Under the pieces are notes generated by a model. The model ran no database searches, was not told the DNA's origin, and saw nothing but the letters and a program-made list of their open reading frames with translations. A program made the translations under genes and the position numbers. Of a DNA stretch of 64,000 nt, positions 25,790 through 35,596 are shown piece after piece. Positions within the stretch are counted from its first letter, which is position 1. The number at the start of each line of letters is the position of its first letter. Origin of the DNA: Marinobacter sp. CHS3-4 (GTDB taxonomy: Bacteria; Pseudomonadota; Gammaproteobacteria; Pseudomonadales; Oleiphilaceae); assembly GCF_030053415.1 (NCBI RefSeq), contig NZ_JASGBJ010000001.1, positions 434,001 through 498,000 on the forward strand, written 5' to 3'.

Positions 25790-27241
25790 ATGCTGATTCT
25801 CCCCGTCGAAAAATCCGTGAACTGGAAACGCCCACCCTGGATGACCCTGGGGTTGATGCTGACTTGTCTGCTGGTGTTCGTTTTTTATCAGGGCGATGAC
25901 AATCGCCTGGCCAACGAAGCCATCGAGGCGTATCTGGAGTCCGATCTCCAGGCCCTGGAAGCGCCGGCGTATGAGGATTATCTGCAGCGCAAGATCCGCC
26001 TCGATGGGGAGCAGAGTCGTGTCGAGCAGTTGCAGAATTTTACCCAGTTAAGGGAGCAGGGCGAGGACTTCTGGATTGCGGCTTCTCTGGTGTTCGATGC
26101 AGAGTTCTACAATTATTTGCTGGCGAACCGGTCGGTCATTTGGGCACCCGAACAGCGCCGGACCTGGATGGAACAGCGCAGCGAGATCCAGACGCAATAC
26201 GTGAACCGGATGAGTGCCCGGCAACTGGGACTGGTGCCTGCAGAGATGTCGCTGTATACGCTGATTACTCACCAGTTTCTGCACGGTGGCTGGGGCCACA
26301 TCATCGGTAACCTGGTGTTTCTGTTCCTGCTGGGTTTCACCGTGGAAAAGGCGCTAGGGCCGGGCAAGTTCCTGATGGCCTACTTGCTCTGTGGTGCGTT
26401 CGCCGGCCTGGTGTTCTCGGCGTTTTCGGCCAGCAGCCCGGTGCCATTGGTCGGTGCTTCCGGCTCTATTTCGGGCTTGATGGGCATGTATGTGGCCATC
26501 TTCGGATTGCAGAAAATCCGGTTTTTCTACTTTGTGGGGGTGTATTTCAATTACGTCCGTGCACCCGCGCTGGCCATGTTACCGGTGTGGCTGGGCAAGG
26601 AAATCTATGATTACTGGTTCGCCGGGGCCACGGGTATTGCCTACATGGCTCACGCTGGCGGCCTGATCGCGGGTGCCGGTCTGGTCTGGTTGCTGGGTAA
26701 AAGCTGGCTTCAGGTGAAAGAAGAGTTTTTTGAACCGGAAGAAGAGGAACAGGACGAAAGGTTCACCACCGGTTACGCCCAGGCGATGGCCAGTCTCGGA
26801 CGCATGGAATTTGATCTGGCAACCCGCCAGTTCCAGGCATTACGCGCTCATTATCCTGATCGCCTGGTGCTGCTGGAGCACTTGTATCAATTGGCCAAGT
26901 TGCGGCCGGATCAGCCGGCTTACCGTGAGTATGCGAAAGAACTGATGCACGAAACCCTGGCGCGCCGACAGCCCGAACGCACCATTGAAATCTGGGGAGA
27001 ATACATGCGGCTTGGCGAGAGCCATGGGCCTCTGGACGCGGAAGATCACAACCGTGTGCTCTTTACGTCGCTGAAAAACGACGACCTGAAGTCCGCCGAG
27101 CGGGCGTTTGAGCGCCTGCGCAGTGCCGGGGACCAGAGCCTGGCCAGTGAGGCCTGTCGGTTGCTGGTTGAAGAGTTTGATAAACGCCAGATGTCCCCCA
27201 AGGCACGCCATTACCGCCAGTTGCTGTCTAACGGCGTTTGA
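25790..27241 (+). CDS. Rhomboid-family intramembrane serine protease with long C-terminal extension
   Basis: A 483-aa protein. After a membrane segment (LGLMLTCLLVFVFYQ) comes a soluble insert of about 120 residues, then the rhomboid core. The catalytic Ser lies in VGASGSISGLMGMY and the partner His in AYMAHAGGLIAGAG. The HQFLHGGWGHIIGNLVFL segment carries the conserved His/Asn-rich loop before the active site. The last 180 residues are cytoplasmic and helical, with a pattern like tetratricopeptide repeats (EFDLATRQFQALRAHYP). Rhomboids cleave membrane proteins within the bilayer. The long extension is unusual next to the minimal bacterial enzymes and probably binds partners. It converges on the next gene, with nine bases between the stops. 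Confidence 0.9.
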   Translation: MLILPVEKSVNWKRPPWMTLGLMLTCLLVFVFYQGDDNRLANEAIEAYLESDLQALEAPAYEDYLQRKIRLDGEQSRVEQLQNFTQLREQGEDFWIAASLVFDAEFYNYLLANRSVIWAPEQRRTWMEQRSEIQTQYVNRMSARQLGLVPAEMSLYTLITHQFLHGGWGHIIGNLVFLFLLGFTVEKALGPGKFLMAYLLCGAFAGLVFSAFSASSPVPLVGASGSISGLMGMYVAIFGLQKIRFFYFVGVYFNYVRAPALAMLPVWLGKEIYDYWFAGATGIAYMAHAGGLIAGAGLVWLLGKSWLQVKEEFFEPEEEEQDERFTTGYAQAMASLGRMEFDLATRQFQALRAHYPDRLVLLEHLYQLAKLRPDQPAYREYAKELMHETLARRQPERTIEIWGEYMRLGESHGPLDAEDHNRVLFTSLKNDDLKSAERAFERLRSAGDQSLASEACRLLVEEFDKRQMSPKARHYRQLLSNGV

Positions 27242-27250
27242 TGGCGCGGG

Positions 27251-28702
27251 TTACTCTACGTTAAATGACGCTTTGGGGCCCTTCAGTGGCTCGCGGTTTT
27301 GCGCCTGTTGCAGGTACACATCAATCTGCTCGTGCAATGGGTGGTTCACGCAGCGTTTTTTGATAAACGTCAGAAACGCCGTCGCTTTTTCCCATTGTCC
27401 CAGCCCGTTGGCCAGGGCTTGCGCCACGGTAAGATAGGCCGGTGGCAAGCATTCGCTGTCGGGAAAACGCTTGTGGAAATCCTGCAGCAGCTTTAGCGCT
27501 GGCTTGAACTGGCCCCGGTGATACAGGGTTTTTGCGCACTGCAGCGCCAGTTCCGGGTCATTCAGGCGAAAGCCAGGTTCAACACTCTCAATCTTTTCCA
27601 GCAAACTTGCCATGCTGTCGCCGTCGTTCTTGTCCGCCAACATGGTGAGCAGCCGTGGATGATAGCGGTAGATTTCCTGCCGGTCGTCACGGGCCACCAG
27701 CAGGGCGTACATCTGCGCCAAACGGTGCGCATTGTCCGGGTCACGCTTCAGGCTTTCTTTAAGCATCGACTGAACCCGATCGTAGTTGCCGTCTTTCAGG
27801 TTCATATCGATATCTGCCTCAAGCCGGTGGCTGCGGTCGCGGCCCTGCATTTCCGACAGACTTTCCTCGTCCTGATGGTCGCTGGCAAAGCCCAATTCTT
27901 CCTGATACTGGAACAGCAGATACCCCAGCATGTGGAACAGAATCAGGGTAAAGGTACTGTTGAGGAACCCCGCCACAATATTGGCCAGTTGAGGTGCAAA
28001 GTGGTTATAGGCGAATTCCTGGGCGGCGCCCGATGCCATGGAAATCAGGATGAGGTACAGATAAAGCAGGAAGTAAGAGCTGCCGATTCGTGAAATCAGC
28101 ACCGCCAGATTCATCGGGTTGACTGCTGCGATGACCGAGTGCTCCATCGCCAGCACCATGACGCTGGCTGGCAGTGCAAGTAGAACCAGTGCCACAGCCA
28201 CCATCATCAGGATTGGCCCGCCCACCATGCCGGCGGTGGTGACCAGCGCCCCCATCAGGATGAACACCAGCAACTGCAGTATCACAATGTCGAAACCGCT
28301 TCCGGTGAAGGCCACCGACAGGGGGGGCGGCTTCATGTGGCCCTCGGCCGTGTGTCTGACCACGGCATAGGTGTATTTCAGCAGAGCCAGCACCAGCACA
28401 AGGGTCACGATAAGACCGATCAGGTTGTTGCTGAGCAGCAAGGGCACCAGTGTGCAGATCGCGATAACTGCCAGTGGATCGGTACTGAAGGGGTAGCGAA
28501 AGAATGCTCCGATCCGGTTCCAGAACGGGACCACCTCAGTAGCGGCACCCAGATAGCGCATTGACCGGTTGCAGATAGGGCATAGGGCGTGCTGTTTGCG
28601 ATGATCTGCGTCAGGCATGCAACGCGAGCAGAAGTGGACCTGGCATTCGCCGCAATGCCATTTGGCCGGGTCGCCCGGATGGTAGTGGCAGTCGTGTTTC
28701 AC
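27251..28702 (-). CDS. Membrane protein with N-terminal zinc ribbon/B-box-like motif and TPR-like tail
   Basis: A 483-aa protein. The first 50 residues are rich in Cys and His (CHYHPGDPAKWHCGEC, HFCSRCMPDADHR, CPICN), consistent with a double zinc-binding motif of B-box type. About six hydrophobic segments follow between residues 75 and 295, ending with a soluble helical region of about 190 residues that resembles TPR. GTG 28702 is chosen because it starts exactly at the zinc motif; the longer frame upstream reads into the control region of the ABC exporter. No enzymatic motif was recognised. It shares the layout of membrane core plus C-terminal helical repeats with the convergent rhomboid gene. 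Confidence 0.75.
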   Translation of the reverse strand: MKHDCHYHPGDPAKWHCGECQVHFCSRCMPDADHRKQHALCPICNRSMRYLGAATEVVPFWNRIGAFFRYPFSTDPLAVIAICTLVPLLLSNNLIGLIVTLVLVLALLKYTYAVVRHTAEGHMKPPPLSVAFTGSGFDIVILQLLVFILMGALVTTAGMVGGPILMMVAVALVLLALPASVMVLAMEHSVIAAVNPMNLAVLISRIGSSYFLLYLYLILISMASGAAQEFAYNHFAPQLANIVAGFLNSTFTLILFHMLGYLLFQYQEELGFASDHQDEESLSEMQGRDRSHRLEADIDMNLKDGNYDRVQSMLKESLKRDPDNAHRLAQMYALLVARDDRQEIYRYHPRLLTMLADKNDGDSMASLLEKIESVEPGFRLNDPELALQCAKTLYHRGQFKPALKLLQDFHKRFPDSECLPPAYLTVAQALANGLGQWEKATAFLTFIKKRCVNHPLHEQIDVYLQQAQNREPLKGPKASFNVE

Positions 28703-28843
28703 AGTGGTTCTGGCTCGGACAATCAGAGAGTATAGGTGTAATGATGGCAGATGGTGGCCTGGGTCACCAGTTGCCAGTCTGGTAAATCTGGCACACGACG
28801 GGAGACGTATGACACTGACCGCGCGCATTTTTCAGGAGGCTGT

Positions 28844-30697
28844 TTGGAACAGGTAGGGGAACGGCTGCAAGAGCGAAGCCGAGAGGACAGCCATTTTCAG
28901 GACGGTGAAGACACCACGCCGGAGCGGCCCTATACCTGGCGAGGTATTCTGTCTCTGGCGCTTAAGCATAAGCCGCGCCTGGTCCGGGCGAACCTGTTAG
29001 CGATATTGGCCACGGCCGTTAGTGTTCCGATCCCTCTGCTATTACCGGTACTGGTGGATGAAGTCCTGCTGGATGAGCAGGGCCCGGTTCTGCCTTTCAT
29101 GCAGACCTTTTTGCCCGAGGCCTGGCACACACCGGTGGTCTACATCAGCCTGATGGTGGTGACGGCGTTCCTGCTGCGATTGCTGGCGCTCAGTTTCAAT
29201 GTGGCCCAGTCCCGGGAGTTTTCGAAGATTTCCAAAGACGTGGTGTTCCGGATCCGGTCGCGCTTGTTAGGGCGGTTGCGTCGGGTCGCCATGTCTGAGT
29301 ACGAGACCCGTGGTTCCGGCGGTATCACCAGCCATTTCATCACCGACCTGGACACCATCGACCAGTTTTTGGGCACCACCATCAGCCGCTTTCTGGTGGC
29401 CAGCCTGACAGTGACCGGCACGGCCTTTGTGCTGGTGTGGGTTCATTGGCAACTGGGCTTGCTGATTCTGCTGTTCAATCCGCTGGTGATTTTTCTCACC
29501 ATGCTGATCAGCAAACGAGTCAAGGAACTCAAACGTCAGGAAAACAGCGCCTACGAGGATTTTCAGGGGGATCTCACGGAAACCCTGGACGCCATACACC
29601 AGCTGCGCGCCGCCAACCGTGAAGGCCATTACCTGCAGCATCTGGTGTCCCGAGCCCGCACGGTGCGTGATCACGCCATCCAGTTCGAGTGGCGCAGCGA
29701 TGCGGCCAGTCGCGCCAGCTTTGCCCTGTTCCAGTTCGGCGTGGATACCTTCCGCGCCGCTGCCATGGTGACAGTGCTGTTGAGTGACCTGAGCATTGGC
29801 ATGATGTTCGCCATCTTTGGCTATCTCTGGTTCATGCTCACGCCGGTTCAGGAAATGCTGAACATGCAGTACGCGTGGTTTGCCGCTAACGCAGCCCTGG
29901 GTCGAATTAACCGGTTATTGGCGCTGAAAGAGGAGCCCCGGTATCCCGCATTGGAAAACCCGTTCCGCGATCGTCACACGGTGGATATGACGCTGAAAAA
30001 CATTCACTTCAGCTATGGCGACGAACCGGTACTACGGGGCATTGATCTACACGTCGCCGCCGGAGAAAAGGTTGCTGTGGTCGGGGCCAGTGGCGGCGGA
30101 AAATCTACGTTGGTTCAGGTCATTCTTGGTCTCTACACAGCGCAGGAGGGGGAGATCCTGTTCAATGGCGTGCCGGTTCAGAAAATCGGTTTACCGTGCC
30201 TGAGGGAAAACGTGGCGACGGTGCTCCAGCACCCGGCCCTGTTCAACGATACCGTGCGGCAAAATCTGACGCTGGGCCGCACCAAGAGCGACAATGAGCT
30301 CTGGCAGGCGCTGGCAATCGCCCAGCTGGATCATACGGTGGCCGATATGCCGGATGGCCTGGATACCATGATTGGTCGTCAGGGTGTCAGGCTGTCGGGT
30401 GGTCAACGGCAGCGCCTGGCCATTGCCCGAATGGTGTTGTCCGATCCGTCGGTGGTGATTCTGGATGAGGCCACGTCCGCTCTGGATGCGGAAACCGAAT
30501 ACCAGCTGCACAAGGACCTGGAAGCCTTCCTTAGGCAGCGAACGACGTTGATCATCGCTCATCGGTTGAGCGCCGTTAAACAGGCAGACCGCGTGTACGT
30601 TTTCGAGGATGGTTTTATTACCGAAGAAGGGCATCATGATGAATTGATCGCTCAGCAGGGGCTATACGCCCAGCTGTACGGTGATCGTCAGATGTAG
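28844..30697 (+). CDS. ABC exporter, fused permease and ATPase
   Basis: A 617-aa half-transporter of the MsbA/MDR type. The permease domain has six membrane helices (about residues 45-330). The ATPase domain then shows Walker A GASGGGKST, signature LSGGQRQRLAIARM, Walker B VVILDEATSALD and the switch His in LIIAHRLSAV. It acts as a dimer in the inner membrane, and substrates for this subfamily range from lipids to peptides and drugs. TTG 28844 is preferred because an exact AGGAGG lies at 28834-28839; an upstream GTG frame adds residues of no family likeness. It is divergent from the zinc-ribbon gene. Confidence 0.88.
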   Translation: MEQVGERLQERSREDSHFQDGEDTTPERPYTWRGILSLALKHKPRLVRANLLAILATAVSVPIPLLLPVLVDEVLLDEQGPVLPFMQTFLPEAWHTPVVYISLMVVTAFLLRLLALSFNVAQSREFSKISKDVVFRIRSRLLGRLRRVAMSEYETRGSGGITSHFITDLDTIDQFLGTTISRFLVASLTVTGTAFVLVWVHWQLGLLILLFNPLVIFLTMLISKRVKELKRQENSAYEDFQGDLTETLDAIHQLRAANREGHYLQHLVSRARTVRDHAIQFEWRSDAASRASFALFQFGVDTFRAAAMVTVLLSDLSIGMMFAIFGYLWFMLTPVQEMLNMQYAWFAANAALGRINRLLALKEEPRYPALENPFRDRHTVDMTLKNIHFSYGDEPVLRGIDLHVAAGEKVAVVGASGGGKSTLVQVILGLYTAQEGEILFNGVPVQKIGLPCLRENVATVLQHPALFNDTVRQNLTLGRTKSDNELWQALAIAQLDHTVADMPDGLDTMIGRQGVRLSGGQRQRLAIARMVLSDPSVVILDEATSALDAETEYQLHKDLEAFLRQRTTLIIAHRLSAVKQADRVYVFEDGFITEEGHHDELIAQQGLYAQLYGDRQM

Positions 30698-30871
30698 GGC
30701 TTGCCGAACTTCAAGGTTACTTTAGATAACAATATTTATTGATCTGACGCATTTCGCGACCGTATTTCCTGACATCGCCGGACAACTTCTGCCATTTATC
30801 TGCATTATGCAACTATAATTGAGTCGTAGAGTGCCGGCAGGCGCGCTCTTATCTCTACAGAGAAAATATAA

Positions 30872-31017
30872 GTGAAGAAAAACACTGCGGCCGCGATGCT
30901 TTTAACCTCCGCGCTTTTGATAGCAGTATCCCTGCCTGTCATTCCGTCACGGATGAAGCGCTCGAACCGGATATTCGACGCTTACTTCAAGATATAAATA
31001 ACGAGAAATCCACATGA
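30872..31017 (+). pseudogene. Possible small lipoprotein gene split by one-base frameshift
   Basis: This lies within the 316-base gap between the ABC exporter and the chemoreceptor. GTG 30872 opens a signal-like frame VKKNTAAAMLLTSALLIAVS. The frame one base back then reads ACHSVTDEALEPDIRRLLQD and ends in a TGA that overlaps the chemoreceptor ATG as ATGA. One base added near 30930-30936 would join them into a 47-48 aa lipoprotein with a cysteine directly after the signal segment. A TATAAT box at 30814-30819 could serve as promoter -10 for it and the chemoreceptor. The remainder of the gap holds nothing I recognise. A real deletion, a sequencing error or chance are all possible. Confidence 0.3.
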
Positions 31018-32534
31018 CGACAGCGGTGAACACCCAGTCTTACGAAAAAAATTTACGCGAGCGCACCGATCGCCAGGTGTTGTTCATTCTGCTGGCCCAC
31101 ATACCTGTGGTTGGCCTATTGGTGCCGATGAATTACGGGACCACGACGTTTGCTCTGGTCTCCTCGCTGCTGGTCGGTGGCCTGGCCGCAGCAGGCTATT
31201 TTACCCTTCGCGGCACCCGGGTATTGTCCTGCCTGTATGCGATCTGCCTGATGCTGTTCTCTGCGATCATGATCCAGGCCCAGCTGGGGCGGATTGAAAT
31301 GCACTTTCATATCTTTGCCGCGCTCGCTCTGGTCATTATCTATCGTGACTGGCTTCCCGTGGTGGTCGCCGCCGGTGTGATTGCGGTTCACCATCTGGCA
31401 CTGACGGGGCTTCAGCTGGGTGGAGCCTCACTCGACGATATGTCGTTGATGGTGTTCAACTACGACTGCAGCTGGTCGATTGCGTTTCTCCATGCTGCGT
31501 TTGTTGTGTTTGAAGCGGCGATCCTTGTGTTCTTTTCACTTCAAATGGGTGCAGAGCAGAAACAGTCAATCGAGATTATCGAGATTGTCCGCGGGTTCGA
31601 CGGTAATAACGACCTGACGGTTCGTCTTGAAAACGCCGATAAGAGCGCAACGGCGACCTCGTTCAACAACATGCTCGACCGGATTGTGGAGTTGATTGCA
31701 AAGCTCAGAGAATTGTCGACGCAGCTGCGTTCGAACGCGGACGGAATGACCGCTGTGAGTGACACCACCAGGGAAATAGCCAACGAACAGCAGCTACAGA
31801 CGGACCAGGCGGCGACGGCGACTAACGAAATGTCTGCCAGTATCCAGGAAGTTGCCAGCAACGCCCAACTGGCTTCCGAGGCTGCGACCAAGGCTTCTGA
31901 GGCCGCCACACGGGGTGGCGAGGCAATGAGTAACGCGTCGAACCTGACCGAGGCGACCAGTGAGGCTTTGGAAAGCAGCGCGAAAAGAGTGGACGAGCTG
32001 GGCGAAAAAATCGAATCCATTTCTTCCGTCGTCGGCTCAATAAATGCGATTTCGGAGCAAACCAACCTGCTGGCTCTGAATGCTGCCATCGAGGCGGCAA
32101 GAGCCGGTGAACATGGTCGCGGATTTTCGGTCGTAGCAGACGAGGTCAGGGCGCTTTCCCAGCGAACGCAGGAATTTACTGATCAGATTCGTGCGACGGT
32201 TGATGAATTGAGCGAGATTTCTGAAGCGACCAAAGCTTCGATGGAGATGGGGCGCACGCGATCTTTGGAGTCCACACGCGCAATGCGTGAAACCGAGGAG
32301 GCCATACGAGAGGTTGAGGTTGCCATCAACGAGGTTTCCGATATGAACCATCAAATTGCGTCGGCTTCTGAAGAGCAGGCAACCACGTCGCTACAGATCA
32401 ACGAGAACATTCACTCCGTGGCCACTCGCAACAACGATGTCGTGTCTGAGGCCGAGCGTGTCAGGACGATGGCAAACGGACTTGAGTCGGTGACCGAAAA
32501 ACTGGACGATCTGGTAAAACTTTATCGCATCTAA
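31014..32534 (+). CDS. Methyl-accepting chemotaxis protein with six-helix membrane sensor
   Basis: A 506-aa chemoreceptor without a periplasmic ligand domain. The N-terminus has about six membrane helices up to residue 185, with conserved [15 protein letters not shown] and VHHLAL motifs rich in His. The cytoplasmic part has methylation helices and the invariant signalling tip [20 protein letters not shown] near residue 345. It would pass signals to CheA/CheW. No ligand can be stated; the buried His residues may bind a metal or cofactor, which is inference. ATG 31014 overlaps the end of a possible upstream small gene. Confidence 0.88.
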   Translation: MTTAVNTQSYEKNLRERTDRQVLFILLAHIPVVGLLVPMNYGTTTFALVSSLLVGGLAAAGYFTLRGTRVLSCLYAICLMLFSAIMIQAQLGRIEMHFHIFAALALVIIYRDWLPVVVAAGVIAVHHLALTGLQLGGASLDDMSLMVFNYDCSWSIAFLHAAFVVFEAAILVFFSLQMGAEQKQSIEIIEIVRGFDGNNDLTVRLENADKSATATSFNNMLDRIVELIAKLRELSTQLRSNADGMTAVSDTTREIANEQQLQTDQAATATNEMSASIQEVASNAQLASEAATKASEAATRGGEAMSNASNLTEATSEALESSAKRVDELGEKIESISSVVGSINAISEQTNLLALNAAIEAARAGEHGRGFSVVADEVRALSQRTQEFTDQIRATVDELSEISEATKASMEMGRTRSLESTRAMRETEEAIREVEVAINEVSDMNHQIASASEEQATTSLQINENIHSVATRNNDVVSEAERVRTMANGLESVTEKLDDLVKLYRI

Positions 32535-32786
32535 TCTGCTCGAAACCTGAAACGGGTGAGTTTTCCGGCTCTACGACCTCTGTCTGGTATTCACAGCAGT
32601 GATGCCGAACATTCATCAGCCTTCGGTTGAACTCTTTCTAATTGCTGCAATAGTTTAGGATAAGTTCATACTAGGGAGTCTTTCCATCAGTCTGGGGTCG
32701 TCGGACATTGACGGTTGGGCGATTGATGAAAGGGCTTCGCAGAGCCTTCCGGAATCTTCGCATAACGACGGAAAAGGAGGCACCAC

Positions 32787-35546
32787 ATGTCGAAACAAAG
32801 TCTCAGTAAAGACAGTCTGAACACCCTTTCCAGCCTTGATGCTGGCGGCAAAACGTTTAATTACTACAGTCTTCCCAAAGCGTCCGAGACCCTGGGAGAC
32901 CTGAATCGTCTTCCGTTTTCTCTGAAAGTGCTGATGGAAAATCTGCTGCGCAACGAAGACGATTCCACCGTGGATCGCTCCCACATTGATGCCATGGTGC
33001 AGTGGATGAAAGACCGTCGGTCTGACACCGAAATCCAGTTCCGCCCAGCCCGGGTGCTGATGCAGGATTTTACCGGGGTTCCCGGCGTGGTGGATCTGGC
33101 GGCCATGCGTGCCGCGGTCAAAGAGGCTGGCAAAGATCCGGCGATGATCAACCCGCTGTCGCCCGTCGACCTGGTCATCGATCACTCGGTGATGGTGGAC
33201 AAGTTTGGTGATGCGTCGTCGTTCAAGGACAACGTGGCCATTGAAATGGAGCGCAATGAGGAACGCTACGAGTTCCTGCGCTGGGGCCAGCAGGCTTTCG
33301 ATAACTTCCGTGTGGTGCCGCCAGGTACCGGCATCTGCCACCAGGTGAACCTTGAATACCTGGGCAAAACTGTATGGCAGAAAGAGATCGACGGCAAAAC
33401 CGTGGCCTATCCCGACACGCTGGTTGGCACAGATTCTCACACCACGATGATCAACGGCCTGGGCATTCTGGGCTGGGGTGTTGGCGGTATCGAGGCGGAA
33501 GCTGCGATGCTGGGCCAGCCAGTGTCTATGCTGATTCCGGAAGTGGTTGGTTTCAAAATCACCGGCAAATTACGTGAAGGTATTACCGCCACCGATCTGG
33601 TGCTGACGGTTACCGAAATGCTGCGCAAGAGAGGCGTGGTGGGCAAGTTCGTCGAATTCTATGGCGACGGACTGAAGGATATGCCGGTGGCTGACCGGGC
33701 CACGATTGCCAATATGGCGCCAGAATACGGTGCCACGTGTGGCTTCTTCCCGGTGGACGAACAAACCATCAAGTACATGAAGTTAACCGGTCGTGACGAA
33801 GAGCAACTTGAACTGGTCGAAGCCTATGCCAAAGCTCAGGGTCTGTGGCGCGAACCCGGCCATGAGCCGGTCTATACCGACAAGCTCGAGCTGGACATGG
33901 GCGAAGTAGAGGCCAGCCTGGCTGGCCCGAAACGTCCTCAGGACCGTGTGGCCCTGAAGAACATGAAGTCGGCCTTCGAACTGATTATGGAAACCAGCGA
34001 AGGTCCGGCAGAGCCCAACGACCACAAACTGGAGTCTGAAGGCGGTCAAACCGCCGTGGGTATCGACAAGAGCTATGAGCACGCCGCCAGTCAGCCGCTG
34101 ACCATGAACGGCGAAACGACCCGGCTGGATCCAGGCGCCGTAGTGATTGCGGCCATTACTTCCTGTACCAACACCTCGAACCCCAGCGTGATGATGGCCG
34201 CCGGCCTGATTGCGCAGAAAGCGGTTGAGAAGGGTCTGAATACCAAGCCCTGGGTCAAAACCTCCCTGGCGCCAGGTTCCAAGGTTGTGACCGACTACCT
34301 CCGGGTGGGCGGGTTCCAGGACGACCTGAACAAGCTTGGCTTTAACCTGGTGGGCTACGGCTGCACCACCTGCATCGGTAACTCCGGTCCGTTGCCGGAC
34401 GCCGTGGAGAAGGCCATCAACGACGGTAACCTGACGGTGGCGTCTGTGCTGTCTGGCAACCGCAACTTCGAGGGCCGGGTGCATCCCAATGTGAAAACCA
34501 ACTGGCTGGCGTCACCACCCCTGGTAGTGGCCTATGCGCTGGCCGGAAATGTACGGCTGGATCTGTCCAAGGACCCGCTTGGCGAGGATAAAGACGGCAA
34601 CCCGGTCTACCTGAAAGATCTCTGGCCCAGCCAGCAGGAAATTGCCGAGGCCGTCGAGAAAGTCAAAACCGACATGTTCCATAAGGAATACGCCGAGGTT
34701 TTCGATGGCGACGCTACCTGGCAGGCCATCAAGGTGCCGGAAAGCAAGGTATACGAGTGGTCTGACAAGTCCACTTACATCCAGCATCCGCCGTTCTTCC
34801 AGGGATTGAAAGAAGAGCCGGACGCGATCGAAGACATCAAGGACGCCAACATACTGGCGATGCTCGGGGATTCTGTCACCACCGACCACATCTCACCGGC
34901 CGGTTCCTTCAAGCCGGATTCGCCCGCCGGAAAGTATCTGCAGGCGAACGGTGTCGAGCCCAAGGATTTCAACTCTTACGGTTCCCGTCGGGGTAACCAT
35001 GAGGTAATGATGCGTGGCACCTTCGCCAACGTGCGCATCAGGAATGAGATGCTTGACGGCGTCGAAGGTGGCTTTACCAAGTTCGTGCCTACCGGCGAAC
35101 AGATGGCCATCTACGATGCGGCCATGGAGTATCAGAAGAAGGATACGCCGCTGGTGGTCATTGCCGGTAAGGAATATGGCACCGGTTCCAGCCGCGACTG
35201 GGCGGCCAAGGGCACGCGCCTTCTCGGTGTGCGCGCTGTGGTCGCGGAATCCTATGAGCGGATTCACCGGTCTAACCTCATCGGTATGGGTGTTATGCCT
35301 CTGCAGTTCCCTGAGGGCACGGACCGCAAGAGCCTGAAACTGACGGGTGAGGAAACAATCAGCATCGAAGGGCTTTCCGGAGAGATCAAGCCTGGCCAGA
35401 CCCTGACCATGACGGTGAAGTACAAGGACGGCTCGACTGAAAGCTGCGACCTGAAATCACGGATTGATACCGCCAATGAGGCGGTGTACTTCAAGCACGG
35501 TGGTATCTTGCACTATGTAGTGCGGGAGATGCTCAAATCAGCCTGA
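32787..35546 (+). CDS. acnA: Aconitate hydratase A
   Basis: A 919-aa monomeric [4Fe-4S] enzyme of the TCA cycle that interconverts citrate and isocitrate through cis-aconitate. The three cluster cysteines are seen in [15 protein letters not shown] and [15 protein letters not shown]. The swivelling C-terminal domain has [12 protein letters not shown]. Length and order match AcnA/IRP1 rather than AcnB. A strong aaaaggaggcacc ribosome site precedes ATG 32787. The gene stands alone, with about 250 bases of upstream region where only weak promoter-like matches were found. An intrinsic terminator follows. Confidence 0.97.
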   Translation: MSKQSLSKDSLNTLSSLDAGGKTFNYYSLPKASETLGDLNRLPFSLKVLMENLLRNEDDSTVDRSHIDAMVQWMKDRRSDTEIQFRPARVLMQDFTGVPGVVDLAAMRAAVKEAGKDPAMINPLSPVDLVIDHSVMVDKFGDASSFKDNVAIEMERNEERYEFLRWGQQAFDNFRVVPPGTGICHQVNLEYLGKTVWQKEIDGKTVAYPDTLVGTDSHTTMINGLGILGWGVGGIEAEAAMLGQPVSMLIPEVVGFKITGKLREGITATDLVLTVTEMLRKRGVVGKFVEFYGDGLKDMPVADRATIANMAPEYGATCGFFPVDEQTIKYMKLTGRDEEQLELVEAYAKAQGLWREPGHEPVYTDKLELDMGEVEASLAGPKRPQDRVALKNMKSAFELIMETSEGPAEPNDHKLESEGGQTAVGIDKSYEHAASQPLTMNGETTRLDPGAVVIAAITSCTNTSNPSVMMAAGLIAQKAVEKGLNTKPWVKTSLAPGSKVVTDYLRVGGFQDDLNKLGFNLVGYGCTTCIGNSGPLPDAVEKAINDGNLTVASVLSGNRNFEGRVHPNVKTNWLASPPLVVAYALAGNVRLDLSKDPLGEDKDGNPVYLKDLWPSQQEIAEAVEKVKTDMFHKEYAEVFDGDATWQAIKVPESKVYEWSDKSTYIQHPPFFQGLKEEPDAIEDIKDANILAMLGDSVTTDHISPAGSFKPDSPAGKYLQANGVEPKDFNSYGSRRGNHEVMMRGTFANVRIRNEMLDGVEGGFTKFVPTGEQMAIYDAAMEYQKKDTPLVVIAGKEYGTGSSRDWAAKGTRLLGVRAVVAESYERIHRSNLIGMGVMPLQFPEGTDRKSLKLTGEETISIEGLSGEIKPGQTLTMTVKYKDGSTESCDLKSRIDTANEAVYFKHGGILHYVVREMLKSA

Positions 35547-35565
35547 GGCTGACCGCCGCATGAAG

Positions 35566-35596
35566 AAACCCGGTGGGCTTGCTCACCGGGTTTTTT
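35566..35596 (+). terminator. Rho-independent terminator of acnA, overlapping the convergent kinase stop
   Basis: AAACCCGGTG (35566-35575) pairs exactly with CACCGGGTTT (35584-35593) around an eight-base loop, and six T bases follow (35591-35596). It starts 20 bases after the acnA stop. The TGA of the convergent sensor kinase (35583-35585 on the minus strand) lies inside the hairpin, so both genes end in the same structure. Confidence 0.9.
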
